DNA from: Liolophura sinensis
Lineage: Eukaryota; Mollusca; Polyplacophora; Chitonida; Chitonidae
Direction of reading: 5' to 3'
DNA length: 64,000 bases
Assembly: GCF_032854445.1 (NCBI RefSeq)
Contig: NW_027017956.1
Span: 620,001-684,000, forward strand
The position numbers and the translations under genes are program-made. The notes under the pieces were generated by a model, which did not search any database, was not told the DNA's origin, and was given only the letters and a program-made list of their open reading frames with translations. Shown piece after piece: positions 53,181 through 64,000 of this stretch (position 1 is the first letter of the stretch; the number at the start of each line of letters is the position of its first letter).

Positions 53181-54080
53181 GTAAGAATTATTTTTAGAAT
53201 AAATCGCTTCCAAACTCTGGTATATTCACCTTAGTTTAACTAAACGCCATCATATCGTATTTATGTTAATTACATGTAATATTTTAATAGGCATGTTCTT
53301 AAATCAAATGGCCCTTTGTTAGACTGTTTAGCCTTTCAAAACGGAAACTACAGGTATGCATATTTAAGAGAACTTATGTTTGTCCTTTTTTAAAACCATT
53401 TTCTTCATTCCTCAATGAAAAATACATGCATTGTTTCGCACCCCTATTTGCAGCCTTCTGGCAATGGGCCAAATGTGTAGAATACGATATCTGTGAAATT
53501 AATCTGACTGCAATAAAATCAGAAAATTCGACCCCAATTCTTTTATGGTTTTCTCTACGGTTCTTCTATATCGGGACTAGTCTTGCTGACAATGGTAACT
53601 GATGCTCGTCGGCAGGTACACGTACGTTAATGAGATCAATAACTTTGTCTCTTTCTTTCAGGACAAATATGTAACTTATTAAACTAACGGTTTTGACAGA
53701 TAAATCTAACAGCTCTGTGATCTCATCATGTTAGAAATGAAATAAAAAATGCGATATAGACGTACTTGAGCTCCTAATATGTTTTTTCCAGAGTGCTTAC
53801 GGTGGACTTCGTTTGGATTCTGTGAGGGTTTTGATAGGTCTGTTATATGTTAATTGTGTATTACTGAAAACTCGCTCCACTAACATTATATATACAAACA
53901 TGTATGCTTAAAGCCTTCCTTTCACTAGGAAATAAAATAGCCTGAGTAGGAGCCTTGTCAGGTGGGGTTATGTATGGGAGGACTAAGGTTTCCCTGAAGT
54001 GAAAGACATAGGTACAGTAAATGGCGCAGAGACATACATGTCTTTACAGATAAATGTTATCTGATCGTCAGTTTGCACAG
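53181..54080 (+). repeat. Unit 16 spacer, 900 bp, lineage B
   Basis: Shares AAATCTAACAGC with unit 14. One extra T in the left target-site copy (TCAGTTTGCACAG, 54068-54080) gives 900 bp. Private GGTTTCCCTGAAG. Confidence 0.93.
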
Positions 54081-54440
54081 ACCGGCCCGGATAGCACAGT
54101 TGGTAGAGCGTCCGCTTCGGGACCGGTAGATCCAGGATCAATCCTTGGTCGAGTCACACCTAAGACTTTAAAAGAGGAAGTTGTGACGTTTGGCGTTCAG
54201 CATGAAGGGGGATAGTGCAACGACTGGTTGACCCGTTTCAGTATAATGGCTCGGGCGGGGCGGCTTACTTGCCTTCGGTAAGTCGTCTCAGTGATGCAGC
54301 ACTAAATAAAAGAGCGGTGAAAATCCGTCCTGCAACAAGCAGGCACATTAAACGTGCATGCACCCTAATGATTCCTTCGTCGTCATATGACTGAAAAATT
54401 GTTGAGTACGACGTTAAACCCCAAGCACTCACTCACTCAC
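54081..54440 (+). mobile_element. Unit 16 SINE, 360 bp, hairpin arm deleted
   Basis: B copy with four CACT units; 6 bp (TTCCTC, the right hairpin arm) are missing: GTGACGTTTGGCG. Private ACAAGCAGGC. Right target-site copy 54441-54452. Confidence 0.9.
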
Positions 54441-54452
54441 TCAGTTGCACAG

Positions 54453-57261
54453 CGACATACATACAAGATGAAGATTGTAATCGACATAATAGCATATTCA
54501 GTTACAAAATGAACATTGTAATCATTGTAATAGCATGTTAAGTTACAAAGTGAACATTGTAATCCTTATAATTGCATGTTCAGTTACAAGATGAACATTG
54601 TAATCATTATAAAAACATCATCAGCTGCAAGGTGAACATTGTAATCAGTATACAAGCATGCTCAGTTGCAAAATGGACATTGTAATCATTACAATAGCAT
54701 ATTCAGTTACAAGATGAACATTGTAATCATTATAATCATGTGCTCAGTTACAAGGTGAACATTGTAATCATTACAATAGCGTGCTCAGTTACAAGATGAA
54801 CATTGTAATCATTATAAAAACATGCCCAGTTACAAGATGAACATTGTAATAGTTAAAAAAGCATGATCAGTTACGAAGTGAACATTGTAATCATTATAAT
54901 AGCATGCTCAGTTGCAAGATAAACATTGTAATCATTAAAATATCATTTTCAGTTACAAGATGAAGACTGTAATCGACATAATAGCATGTTCAGTTACAAG
55001 ATGAACATTGTAATCATTGTAATAGCATGTTCAGTTACAAAGTAAACATTGTAATCATTATAATAGCGTCAACGGTTACAAAATCACCATTGTAATCAAT
55101 ATAATAGCATGCTCAGTTACAAAATTAATATTGCAATCATTATATTAGCATATTTCATTACAAGATGAACATTGTAATCATTATTATAGCATATGTAGTT
55201 ACAAGATGAACATTTTAATCATTATAAAAACATCATCAGTTACAAGGTGAACATTGTAATCAGTATAAAAGCATGCTCAGTTGCAAAATGGATATTGTAA
55301 TCATTACATTAGCATATTCACTTACAAGATGAACATTGTAATCATTATAATAATGTGCTCAGTTACAAGGTGAACAATGTAATCATTGTAATAGCATGTT
55401 CAGTTACAAAGTGAACATTGTAATCCTTATAATTGCATGTTCAGTTACAAAGTGAACATTGTAATCATTATAAAAACATCATCAGTTGCAAGGTGAACAT
55501 TGTAATCAGTATACAAGCATGCTCAGTTGCAAAATGGACATTGTAATCATTACAATAGCATATTCAGTTACAAGATGAACATTGTAATCATTATAATAAT
55601 GCGCTCAGTTACAAGGTGAACCATGTAATCATTGTAATAGCATGTTCAGTTACAAAGTGAACATTGTAATCCTTATAATTGCATGTTCAGTTACAAGATG
55701 AACATTGTAATCATTATAAAAACATAAACAGTTACAAGGTGAACATTGTAATCAGTATACAAGCATGCTCAGTTGCAAAATGGACATTGTAATCATTACA
55801 TTAGCATATTCACTTACAAGATGAATATTGTAATTATTATAATAACATCATCAGTTACAATGTAAACATTGTATTCATTATATTAGCTCGTTCACTTACA
55901 AGATAAACATTGTAATCATTATAAAAGCATGTTCAGCTACAAGGTGAACATAGTAATCATTTTGAAAACATGCTCAGTTGCAAGATGAAGATTGTAATCG
56001 ACATAATAGCATGTTCAGTTATAAGATGAACATTGTAATCATTATAAAAACATCATCAGTTGCAAGGTGAACATTGTAATCAGTATACAAGCATGCTCAG
56101 TTGCAAGATAAACATTGTAATCATTACATTAGCATATTCACTTACAAGATGAATATTGTAATCATTATAATAACATCATCAGTTACAAAGTAAACATTGT
56201 ATTTATTATATTAGCACGTTCAATTACAAGATGAACATTGTAATCATTATAAAAGCATGTTCAGTTACAAGGTGAACATTGTAATCTTTTTAAAATCATG
56301 CTCAGTTACAAGATGAACATTCTAATCATTATAATAGCATGTTCAGTTACAAGGTGGACATTGTAAGTATAAAAGCATGCTCAGTTGCAAAATGGACATT
56401 GTAATCATTACATAAGCATATTTAGTTACAAGATGAATATTGTAATCATTATAATAACATCATCAGTTACAAAATGAACATTGTATTCAATATATTAGCA
56501 CGTTCAATTACAAGATGAACATTGTAATCATTATAATATCATGCTCAGTTGCAAGATAAAGATTGTAATCGACATAATAGCATGTTCAGTTACAAGATGA
56601 ACATTGTAATCATTGTAATAGCATGTTCAGTTACAAAGTGAACATTGTAATCCTTATAATTGCATGTTCAGTTACAAGATGAACGTTGTAATCATTATAA
56701 AAACATCATCAGTTCCTAGGTGAACATTGTAATCAGTATACAAGCATGCTCAGTTGCAAAATGGACATTGTAATCATTGCAATAGCATATTCAGTTACAA
56801 GATGAACATTGCAATCATTATAATAATGTGCTCAGTTACAAGGAGAACATTGAAATCATTACAATAGCGTGCTTAGTTACAAGGTGAACATTGTAATCAT
56901 TATAAAAACATGCCCAGTTACAAGATGAACATTGTAATAGTTAAAATAGCATGCTCAAATACAAGATGAGCAATGTAATCATTATAATAGCATGCTCAAT
57001 TACAAGATGAAAATTGTAATTCGTATAATAGCATGCTCAGTTACAACATGAACATTGTAATCATTATAATAGCATGTTCAGTTACAAGATCAACATTGTA
57101 ATCAGTATAATAGCATGCTCAGTTACAAAATTAATATTTTAATTATTACACTAGTATGCCCAGTTACAAGATGAACATTGTAATCAATATAATAGCGTGC
57201 TCAGTTACAAGATGAGCAATGTAATCATTATAATAGCATGTTCAGTTACCAGATGAACATT
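54453..57261 (+). repeat. 41-bp array 16, 2809 bp
   Basis: Twin of array 14 with two more monomers; CCTAGG at 56715-56720. Private CATTTTGAAAACATG near 55960. Confidence 0.95.
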
Positions 57262-58160
57262 GTAAGAATTATTTTTAGAATAAATCGCTTCCAAACTCTG
57301 GTATATTCACCTTAGTTTAACTAAACGCCATCATATCGTATTTATGTTAATTACATGTAATATTGTAATAGGCATGTTCTTAAGTCAAATGGCCCTTTGT
57401 TAGACTGTTTAGCCTTTCAAAACGGAAACTACAGGTATGCATATTTAAGAGAACTTAAGTTTGTCCTTTTTTAAAACCATTTTCTTCATTCCTCAATGAA
57501 AAATACATGCATTGTTTCGCACCCCTATTTGCAGCGTACTGGCAATGGGCCAAATGTGTAGAATACGATATCTGTGAAATTAATCTGACTGCAATAAGAT
57601 CAGAAAATTCGACCCCAATTCTTTGATGGTTTTCTCTGCGGTTCTTCTATATCGGGACTAGTCTTGCTGACAATGGTAACTCATGCTCGTCGGCAGGTAC
57701 ACGTACGTTAATGAGATCAATAACTTTGTCTCTTTCTTTCAGGACAAATATGTAACTTATTAAACTAACGGTTTTGACAGATAAATGTAACAGCTCTGTG
57801 ATCTCATCATGTTAGAAATGAAATAACAAATGCGATATAGACGTACTTGAGCTCCTAATATGTTTTTTCCAGAGTGCTTACGGTGGACTTCGTTTGGATT
57901 CTGTGAGGGTTTTGATAGGTCTGTTATATGTTAATTGTGGATTACTGAAAACTCGCTCCACTAATATTATATGTACAGACATGTTTGCTTAAAGCCTTCC
58001 TTTCACTAGGAAATAAAATAGCCTGAGTAGGAGCCTTGTCAGGTGGGGTTATGTATGGGAGGACTAAGGTTTGCCTGAAGTGAAAGACATAGGTACAGTA
58101 AATGGCGCAGAGACATACATGTCTTTACAGATAAATGTTATCTGATCGTCAGTTGCACAG
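57262..58160 (+). repeat. Unit 17 spacer, lineage C
   Basis: C copy with AACTCATGCTC (otherwise the A form of units 5, 8, 10 and 13). Left target-site copy 58149-58160. Confidence 0.93.
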
Positions 58161-58522
58161 ACCGGCCCGGATAGCACAGTTGGTAGAGCGTCCGCTTCGG
58201 GACCGGTAGATCCAGGATCAATCCTTGGTCGAGTCACACCTAAGACTTTAAAAGAGGAAGTTGTAACTTCCTCGTTTGGCGTTCAGCATGAAGGGTATAG
58301 TGCAACGACTGGTTGACCCGTTTCAGCATAATGGCTCGGGCGGGGCGGCTTACTTGCCTTCGGTAAGTCGTCTCAGTGATGCAGCACTAAATAAAAGAGC
58401 GGTGAAAATCCGTCCTGCAACAAGGAGGCACATTACACGTGCATGCACCCTAATGATTCCTTCGTCGTCATATGACTGAAAAATTGTTTAGATACGACGT
58501 TAAACCCCAAGCACTCACTCAC
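58161..58522 (+). mobile_element. Unit 17 SINE, 362 bp, lineage C
   Basis: Intact C copy with three CACT units. Target-site copies 58149-58160 and 58523-58534. Confidence 0.9.
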
Positions 58523-58534
58523 TCAGTTGCACAG

Positions 58535-61500
58535 CGACATACAAGATGAAGATTGTAATCGACATAATAGCATGTTCAGTTACAAAATGAGCATTGTAAT
58601 CATTGTAATAGCATGTTAAGTTACAAAGTGAACATTGTAATCCTTATAATTGCATGTTCAGTTACAAGATGAACATTGTAATCATTATAAAAACATCATC
58701 AGTTGCAAGGTGAACATTGTAATCAGTATACAAGCATGCTCAGTTGCAAAATGGACATTGTAATCATTACAATAGCATATTCAGTTACAAGATGAACATT
58801 GTAATCATTATAATCATGTGCTCAGTTACAAGGTGAACATTGTAATCATTACAAAAGCGTGCTCAGTTACAAGATGAACATTGTAATCATTATAAAAACA
58901 TGCCCAGTTACAAGATGAACAATGTAATAGTTAAAATAGCATGATCAGTTACGAAGTGAACATTGTAATCATTATAATAGCATGCTCAGTTGCAAGATAA
59001 ACATTGTAATCATTAAAATATCATTTTCAGTTACAAGATGAAGACTGTAATCGACATAATAGCATGTTCAGTTACAAGATGAACATTGTAATCATTGTAA
59101 TAGCATGTTCAGTTACAAAGTAAACATTGTAATCATTATAATAGCGTCAACGGTTACAAAATCACCATTGTAATCAATATAATAGCATGCTCAGTTACAA
59201 AATGAATATTGCAATCATTATATTAGCATATTTCATTACAAGATGAACATTGTAATCATTATTATAGCATATGTAGTTACAAGATGAACATTGTAATCAT
59301 TATAAAAACATCATCAGTTACAAGGTGAACATTGTAATCAGTATAAAAGCATGCTCAGTTGCAAAATGGATATTGTAATCATTACATTAGCATATTCACT
59401 TACAAGATGAACATTGTAATTATTATAATAATGTGCTCAGTTACAAGGTGAACAATGTAATCATTGTAAAAGCATGTTCAGTTACAAAGTGAACATTGTA
59501 TTCCTTATAATTGCATGTTCACTTTCAAAGTGAACATTGTAATCATTATAAAAACATCATCAGTTGCAAAGTCAAAATTGTAATCAGTATACAAGCATGC
59601 TCAGTTGCAAAATGGACATTGTAATCATTACAATAGCATATTCACTTACAAGATGAACATTGTAATCATTATAATAATGTGCTCAGTTACAAAGTGAACA
59701 ATGTAATCATTGTGATAGCATCTTCAGTTACAAAGTGAACCTTGTAATCCTTATAATTGCATGTTCAGTTACAAGATGAACATTGTAATCATTATAAAAA
59801 GTAAACAGTTTCAAGGTGAACATTGTAATCAGTATACAAGCATGCTCAGTTGCAAAATGGACATTGTAATCATTACATTAGCATATTCACTTACAAGATG
59901 AATATTGTAATCATTATAATAACATCATCAGTTACAACATAAGCATTGTATTCATTATATTAGCTCGTTGACTTACAAGATAAACATTGTAATCATTATA
60001 AAAGCATGTTCAGTTACAAGGTGAACATAGTAATCATTTTAAAAACATGCTCAGTTGCAAGATGAAGATTGTAATCGACATAATAGCATGTTCAGTTACA
60101 AGATGAACATTGTAATCATTATAAAAACATCATCAGTTGCAAGGTGAAAATTGTAATCAGTATACAAGCATGCTCAGTTGCAAGATAAACATTGTAATCA
60201 TTACATTATCATATTCACTTACAAGATGAATATTGTAATCATTATAATAACATCATCAGTTACAAAGTAAACATTGTATTCATTATATTAGCACGTTCAA
60301 TTACAAGATGAACATTGTAATCATTATAAAAGCATGTTCAGTTACAAGGTGAACATTGTAATCTTTATAAAATCATGCTCAGTTACAAGATGAACATTCT
60401 AATCATTATAATAGCATGTTCAGTTACAAGGTGGACAGTGTATTATAAAAGCATGCTCAGTTGCAAAATGGACATTGTAATCATTACATAAGCATATTTA
60501 GTTACAAGATGAATATTGTAATCATTATAATAACATCATCAGTTACAAAATGAACATTGTATTCAATATATTAGCACGTTCAATTACAAGATGAACATTG
60601 TAATCATTATAATATCATGCTCAGTTGCAAGATAAAGATTGTAATCGACATAATAGCATGTTCAGTTACAAGATGAACATTGTAATCATTGTAATAGCAT
60701 GTTCAGTTACAAAGTGAACATTGTAATCCTTATAATTGCATGTTCAGTTACAAGATGAACGTTGTTATTATAAAAACATCATCAGTTCCTAGGTGAACAT
60801 TGTAATCAGTATACAAGCATGCTCAGTTGCAAAATGGACATTGTAATCATTGCAATAGCATATTCAGTTACAAGATGAACATTGCAATCATTATAATAAT
60901 GTGCTCAGTTACAAGGAGAACATTGAAATCATTACAATAGCGTGCTCAGTTACAAGGTGAACATTGTAATCATTATAAAAACATGCCCAGTTACAAGATG
61001 AACATTGTAATAGTTAAAATAGCATGCTCAAATACAAGATGAGCAATGTAATCATTATAATAGCATGCTCAGTTGCAAGATAAACATTGTAATCATTATA
61101 ATATCATTTTCAGTTACAAGATGAAGATTGTAATCGACATAATAGCATGTTCAGTTACAAGATGAACATTGTAATCATTGTAATAGCATGTTCAGTTACA
61201 AAGTAAACATTGTAATCATTATAATAGCGTCAACGGTTACAAAATCACCATTGTAATCAATATAATAGCATGCTCAGTTACAAAATGGACACTGTAATCA
61301 ATACATAAGCATATTTAGTTACAAGATGAATATTGTAATAATTATATAAACATCATCAGTTACAAAATGAACATTGTATTCATTATATTAGCACGTTCAA
61401 TTACAAGATGAACATTGTAATCATTATAATATCATGCTCAGTTGCAAGATAAAGATTGTAATCGACATAATAGCACGTTCAGTTACAAGATGAACATTGT

Positions 61501-62152
61501 AATCATTGTAATAGCATGTTCAGTTACAAAGTGAACATTGTAATCCTTATAATTGCATGTTCAGTTACAAGATGAACGTTGTAATCATTATAAAAACATC
61601 ATCAGTTCCTAGGTGAACATTGTAATCAGTATACAAGCATGCTCAGTTGCAAAATGGACATTGTAATCATTGCAATAGCATATTCAGTTACAAGATGAAC
61701 ATTGCAATCATTATAATAATGTGCTCAGTTACAAGGAGAACATTGAAATCATTACAATAGCGTGCTCAGTTACAAGGTGAACATTGTAATCATTAAAAAC
61801 ATGCCCAGTTACAAGATGAACATTGTAATAGTTAAAATAGCATGCTCAAATACAAGATGAGCAATGTAATCATTATAATAGCATGCTCAATTACAAGATG
61901 AAAATTGTAATTCGTATAATAGCATGCTCAGTTACAACATGAACATTGTAATCATTATAATAGCATGTTCAATTACAAGATGAACATTGTAATCAGTATA
62001 ATAGCATGCTCAGTTACAAAATTAATATTTTAATTATTACACTAGTATGCCCAGTTACAAGATGAACATTGTAATCAGTATAATAGCGTGCTCAGTTACA
62101 AGATGAGCAATGTAATCATTATAATAGCATGTTCAGTTACCAGATGAACATT
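58535..62152 (+). repeat. 41-bp array 17, 3618 bp, longest, with internal duplication
   Basis: The CCTAGG monomer occurs twice, at 60788-60793 and 61608-61613, 820 bp or 20 monomers apart. Near 61065 the order jumps from pre-spacer monomers back to post-SINE monomers (ATATCATTTTCAG, AGCGTCAACGG), in phase. A 2-bp loss near 61795 puts the second CCTAGG 545 bp, not 547 bp, from the spacer. Confidence 0.95.
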
Positions 62153-63051
62153 GTAAGAATTATTTTTAGAATAAATCGCTTCCAAACTCTGGTATATTCA
62201 CCTTAGTTTAACTAAACGCCATCATATCGTATTTATGTTAATTACATGTAATATTGTAATAGGCATGTTCTTAAGTCAAGTGGCCCTTTGTTAGACTGTT
62301 TAGCCTTTCAAAACGGAAACTACAGGTATGCATATTTAAGAGAACTTAAGTTTGTCCTTTTTTAAAACCATTTTCTTCATTCCTCAATGAAAAATACATG
62401 CATTGTTTCGCACCCCTATTTGCAGCGTACTGGCAATGGGCCAAATGTGTAGAATACGATATCTGTGAAATTAATCTGACTGCAATAAGATCAGAAAATT
62501 CGACCCCAATTCTTTGATGGTTTTCTCTACGGTTCTTCTATATCGGGACTAGTCTTGCTGACAATGGTAACTCATGCTCGTCGGCAGGTACACGTACGTT
62601 AATGAGATTAATAACTTTGTCTCTTTCTTTCAGGACAAATATGTAACTTATTAAACTAACGGTTTTGACAGATAAATGTAACAGCTCTGTGATCTCATCA
62701 TGTTAGAAATGAAATAAAAAATGCGATATAGACGTACTTGAGCTCCTAATATGTTTTTTCCAGAGTGCTTACGGTGGACTTCGTTTGGATTCTGTGAGGG
62801 TTTTGATAGGTCTGTTATATGTTAATTGTGGATTACTGAAAACTCGCTCCACTAACATTATATATACAAACATGTATGCTTAAAGCCTTCCTTTCACTAG
62901 GAAATAAAATAGCCTGAGTAGGAGCCTTGTCAGGTGGGGTTATGTATGGGAGGACTAAGGTTTGCCTGAAGTGAAAGACATAGGTACAGTAAATGGCGCA
63001 GAGACATACATGTCTTTACAGATAAATGTTATCTGATCGTCAGTTGCACAG
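62153..63051 (+). repeat. Unit 18 spacer, mosaic
   Basis: AAGTCAAGTGG (A), CGGAAACTAC and TTGTGGATTAC (C), then AAAAAATGCG and TATATATACAAACATG (B). Private GAGATTAATAAC. Left target-site copy 63040-63051. Confidence 0.92.
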
Positions 63052-63417
63052 ACCGGCCCGGATAGCGCAGTTGGTAGAGCGTCCGCTTCGGGACCGGTAG
63101 ATCCAGGATCAATCCTTGGTCGAGTCACACCTAAGACTTTAAAAGAGGAAGTTGTGACTTCCTCGTTTGGCGTTCAGCATGAAGGGGGATAGTGCAACGA
63201 CTGGTTGACCCGTTTCAGTATAATAGCTCGGGCGGGGCGGCTTACTTGCCTTCGGTAAGTCGTCTCAGTTATGCAGCACTAAATAAAAGAGCGGTGAAAA
63301 TCCGTCCTGCAACAAGGAGGCACATTAAACGTGCATGCACCCTAATGATTCCTTCGTCGTCATATGACTGAAAAATTGTTGAGTACGACGTTAAACCCCA
63401 AGCACTCACTCACTCAC
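63052..63417 (+). mobile_element. Unit 18 SINE, 366 bp, lineage B
   Basis: Four CACT units. TAGCGCAGTTGG in the A box is private; CAGTTATGCAG is shared with unit 7; ATAATAGCTCGG is private. Target-site copies 63040-63051 and 63418-63429. Confidence 0.9.
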
Positions 63418-63429
63418 TCAGTTGCACAG

Positions 63430-64000
63430 CGACATACATACAAGATGAAGATTGTAATCGACATAATAGCATGTTCAGTTACAAAATGAACATTGTAATC
63501 ATTGTAATAGCATGTTAAGTTACAAAGTGAACATTGTAATCCTTATAATTGCATGTTCAGTTACAAGATGAACATTGTAATCATTATAAAAACATCATCA
63601 GCTGCAAGGTGAACATTGTAATCAGTATACAAGCATGCTCAGTTGCAAAATGGACATTGTAATCATTACAATAGCATATTCAGTTACAAGATGAACATTG
63701 TAATCATTATAATCATGTGCTCAGTTACAAGGTGAACATTGTAATCATTACAATAGCGTGCTCAGTTACAAGATGAACATTGTAATCATTATAAAAACAT
63801 GCCCAGTTACAAGATGAACATTGTAATAGTTAAAATAGCATGATCAGTTACGAAGTGAACATTGTAATCATTATAATAGCATGCTCAGTTGCAAGATAAA
63901 CATTGTAATCATTATAATATCATTTTCAGTTACAAGATGAAGATTGTAATCGACATAATAGCATGTTCAGTTACAAGATGAACATTGTAATCATTGTAAT
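63430..64000 (+). repeat. 41-bp array 18 (cut by window end)
   Basis: Ordinary A/B-type start (CGACATACATACAAG) followed by the usual post-SINE monomer order, so the composite satellite continues beyond the window. Confidence 0.96.

Noticed and set aside
1-64000. Assembly artefact producing the whole tandem structure
   Set aside because: Units carry private substitutions and distinct junctions, so they are not simple copies of one sequence. Exact array lengths and unit number could still be affected by assembly.

Overview
The window holds no protein-coding gene that I can support. It is a eukaryotic, AT-rich tandem-repeat region: about 40 kb of roughly 41-bp monomers, interrupted 18 times by a spacer of almost constant length (899 bp) and a tRNA-headed SINE of about 360 bp. 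Everything repeats head-to-tail in one orientation. The SINE's tRNA-like 5' end and its CACTCACTCA tail preceded by GTTAAACCCCAAG resemble, from memory, abundant SINEs of molluscs. A gastropod or bivalve nuclear genome is therefore my best guess; it is inference and was not checked by search.

Layout. The unit order is [41-bp array] - [899-bp spacer] - [SINE] - [array]. Spacers begin at 1180, 4395, 8309 (truncated), 12102, 16369, 19588, 23609, 27360, 30579, 33398, 36988, 40207, 42537, 45755, 49759, 53181, 57262 and 62153; I call these units 1 to 18. Every unit SINE sits between two copies of TCAGTTGCACAG, read as one target-site duplication. One SINE insertion into one ancestral spacer was therefore followed by amplification of the whole composite. 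Three sequence lineages can be told apart: A (units 1, 5, 8, 10, 11, 13), B (2, 9, 12, 14, 16, with 4 and 18 largely B at the 3' end) and C (3, 15, 17). Units 4, 6, 7 and 18 are mosaics. A-to-B pairs are joined by an array of 1946-1947 bp five times, giving a 3.22-kb higher-order period; C/B pairs at the right end repeat at about 7.4-7.5 kb.

Two places break the pattern. At 13379-14090, after unit 4, the SINE's right flank does not enter the 41-bp array. It continues into non-array DNA: a 37-bp near-copy of the left flank, a 30-bp minisatellite, then about 520 bp of sequence seen once. The array resumes with degenerate monomers. This looks like the ancestral junction or an old edge of the array. 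At 8016-8308 a second, more diverged SINE with an intact 5' end but a missing 3' end lies between the array and a spacer lacking its first 79 bp; it is probably an independent insertion followed by a deletion.

Function. Nothing shows a cellular role. The SINE heads keep A- and B-box-like sequences, and in unit 1 no T4 run occurs until about 500 bp into the following array, so polymerase III read-through into the satellite is conceivable but untested. Identity statements come from reading and comparing the sequence by eye, not from computed alignments; lengths come from coordinates.
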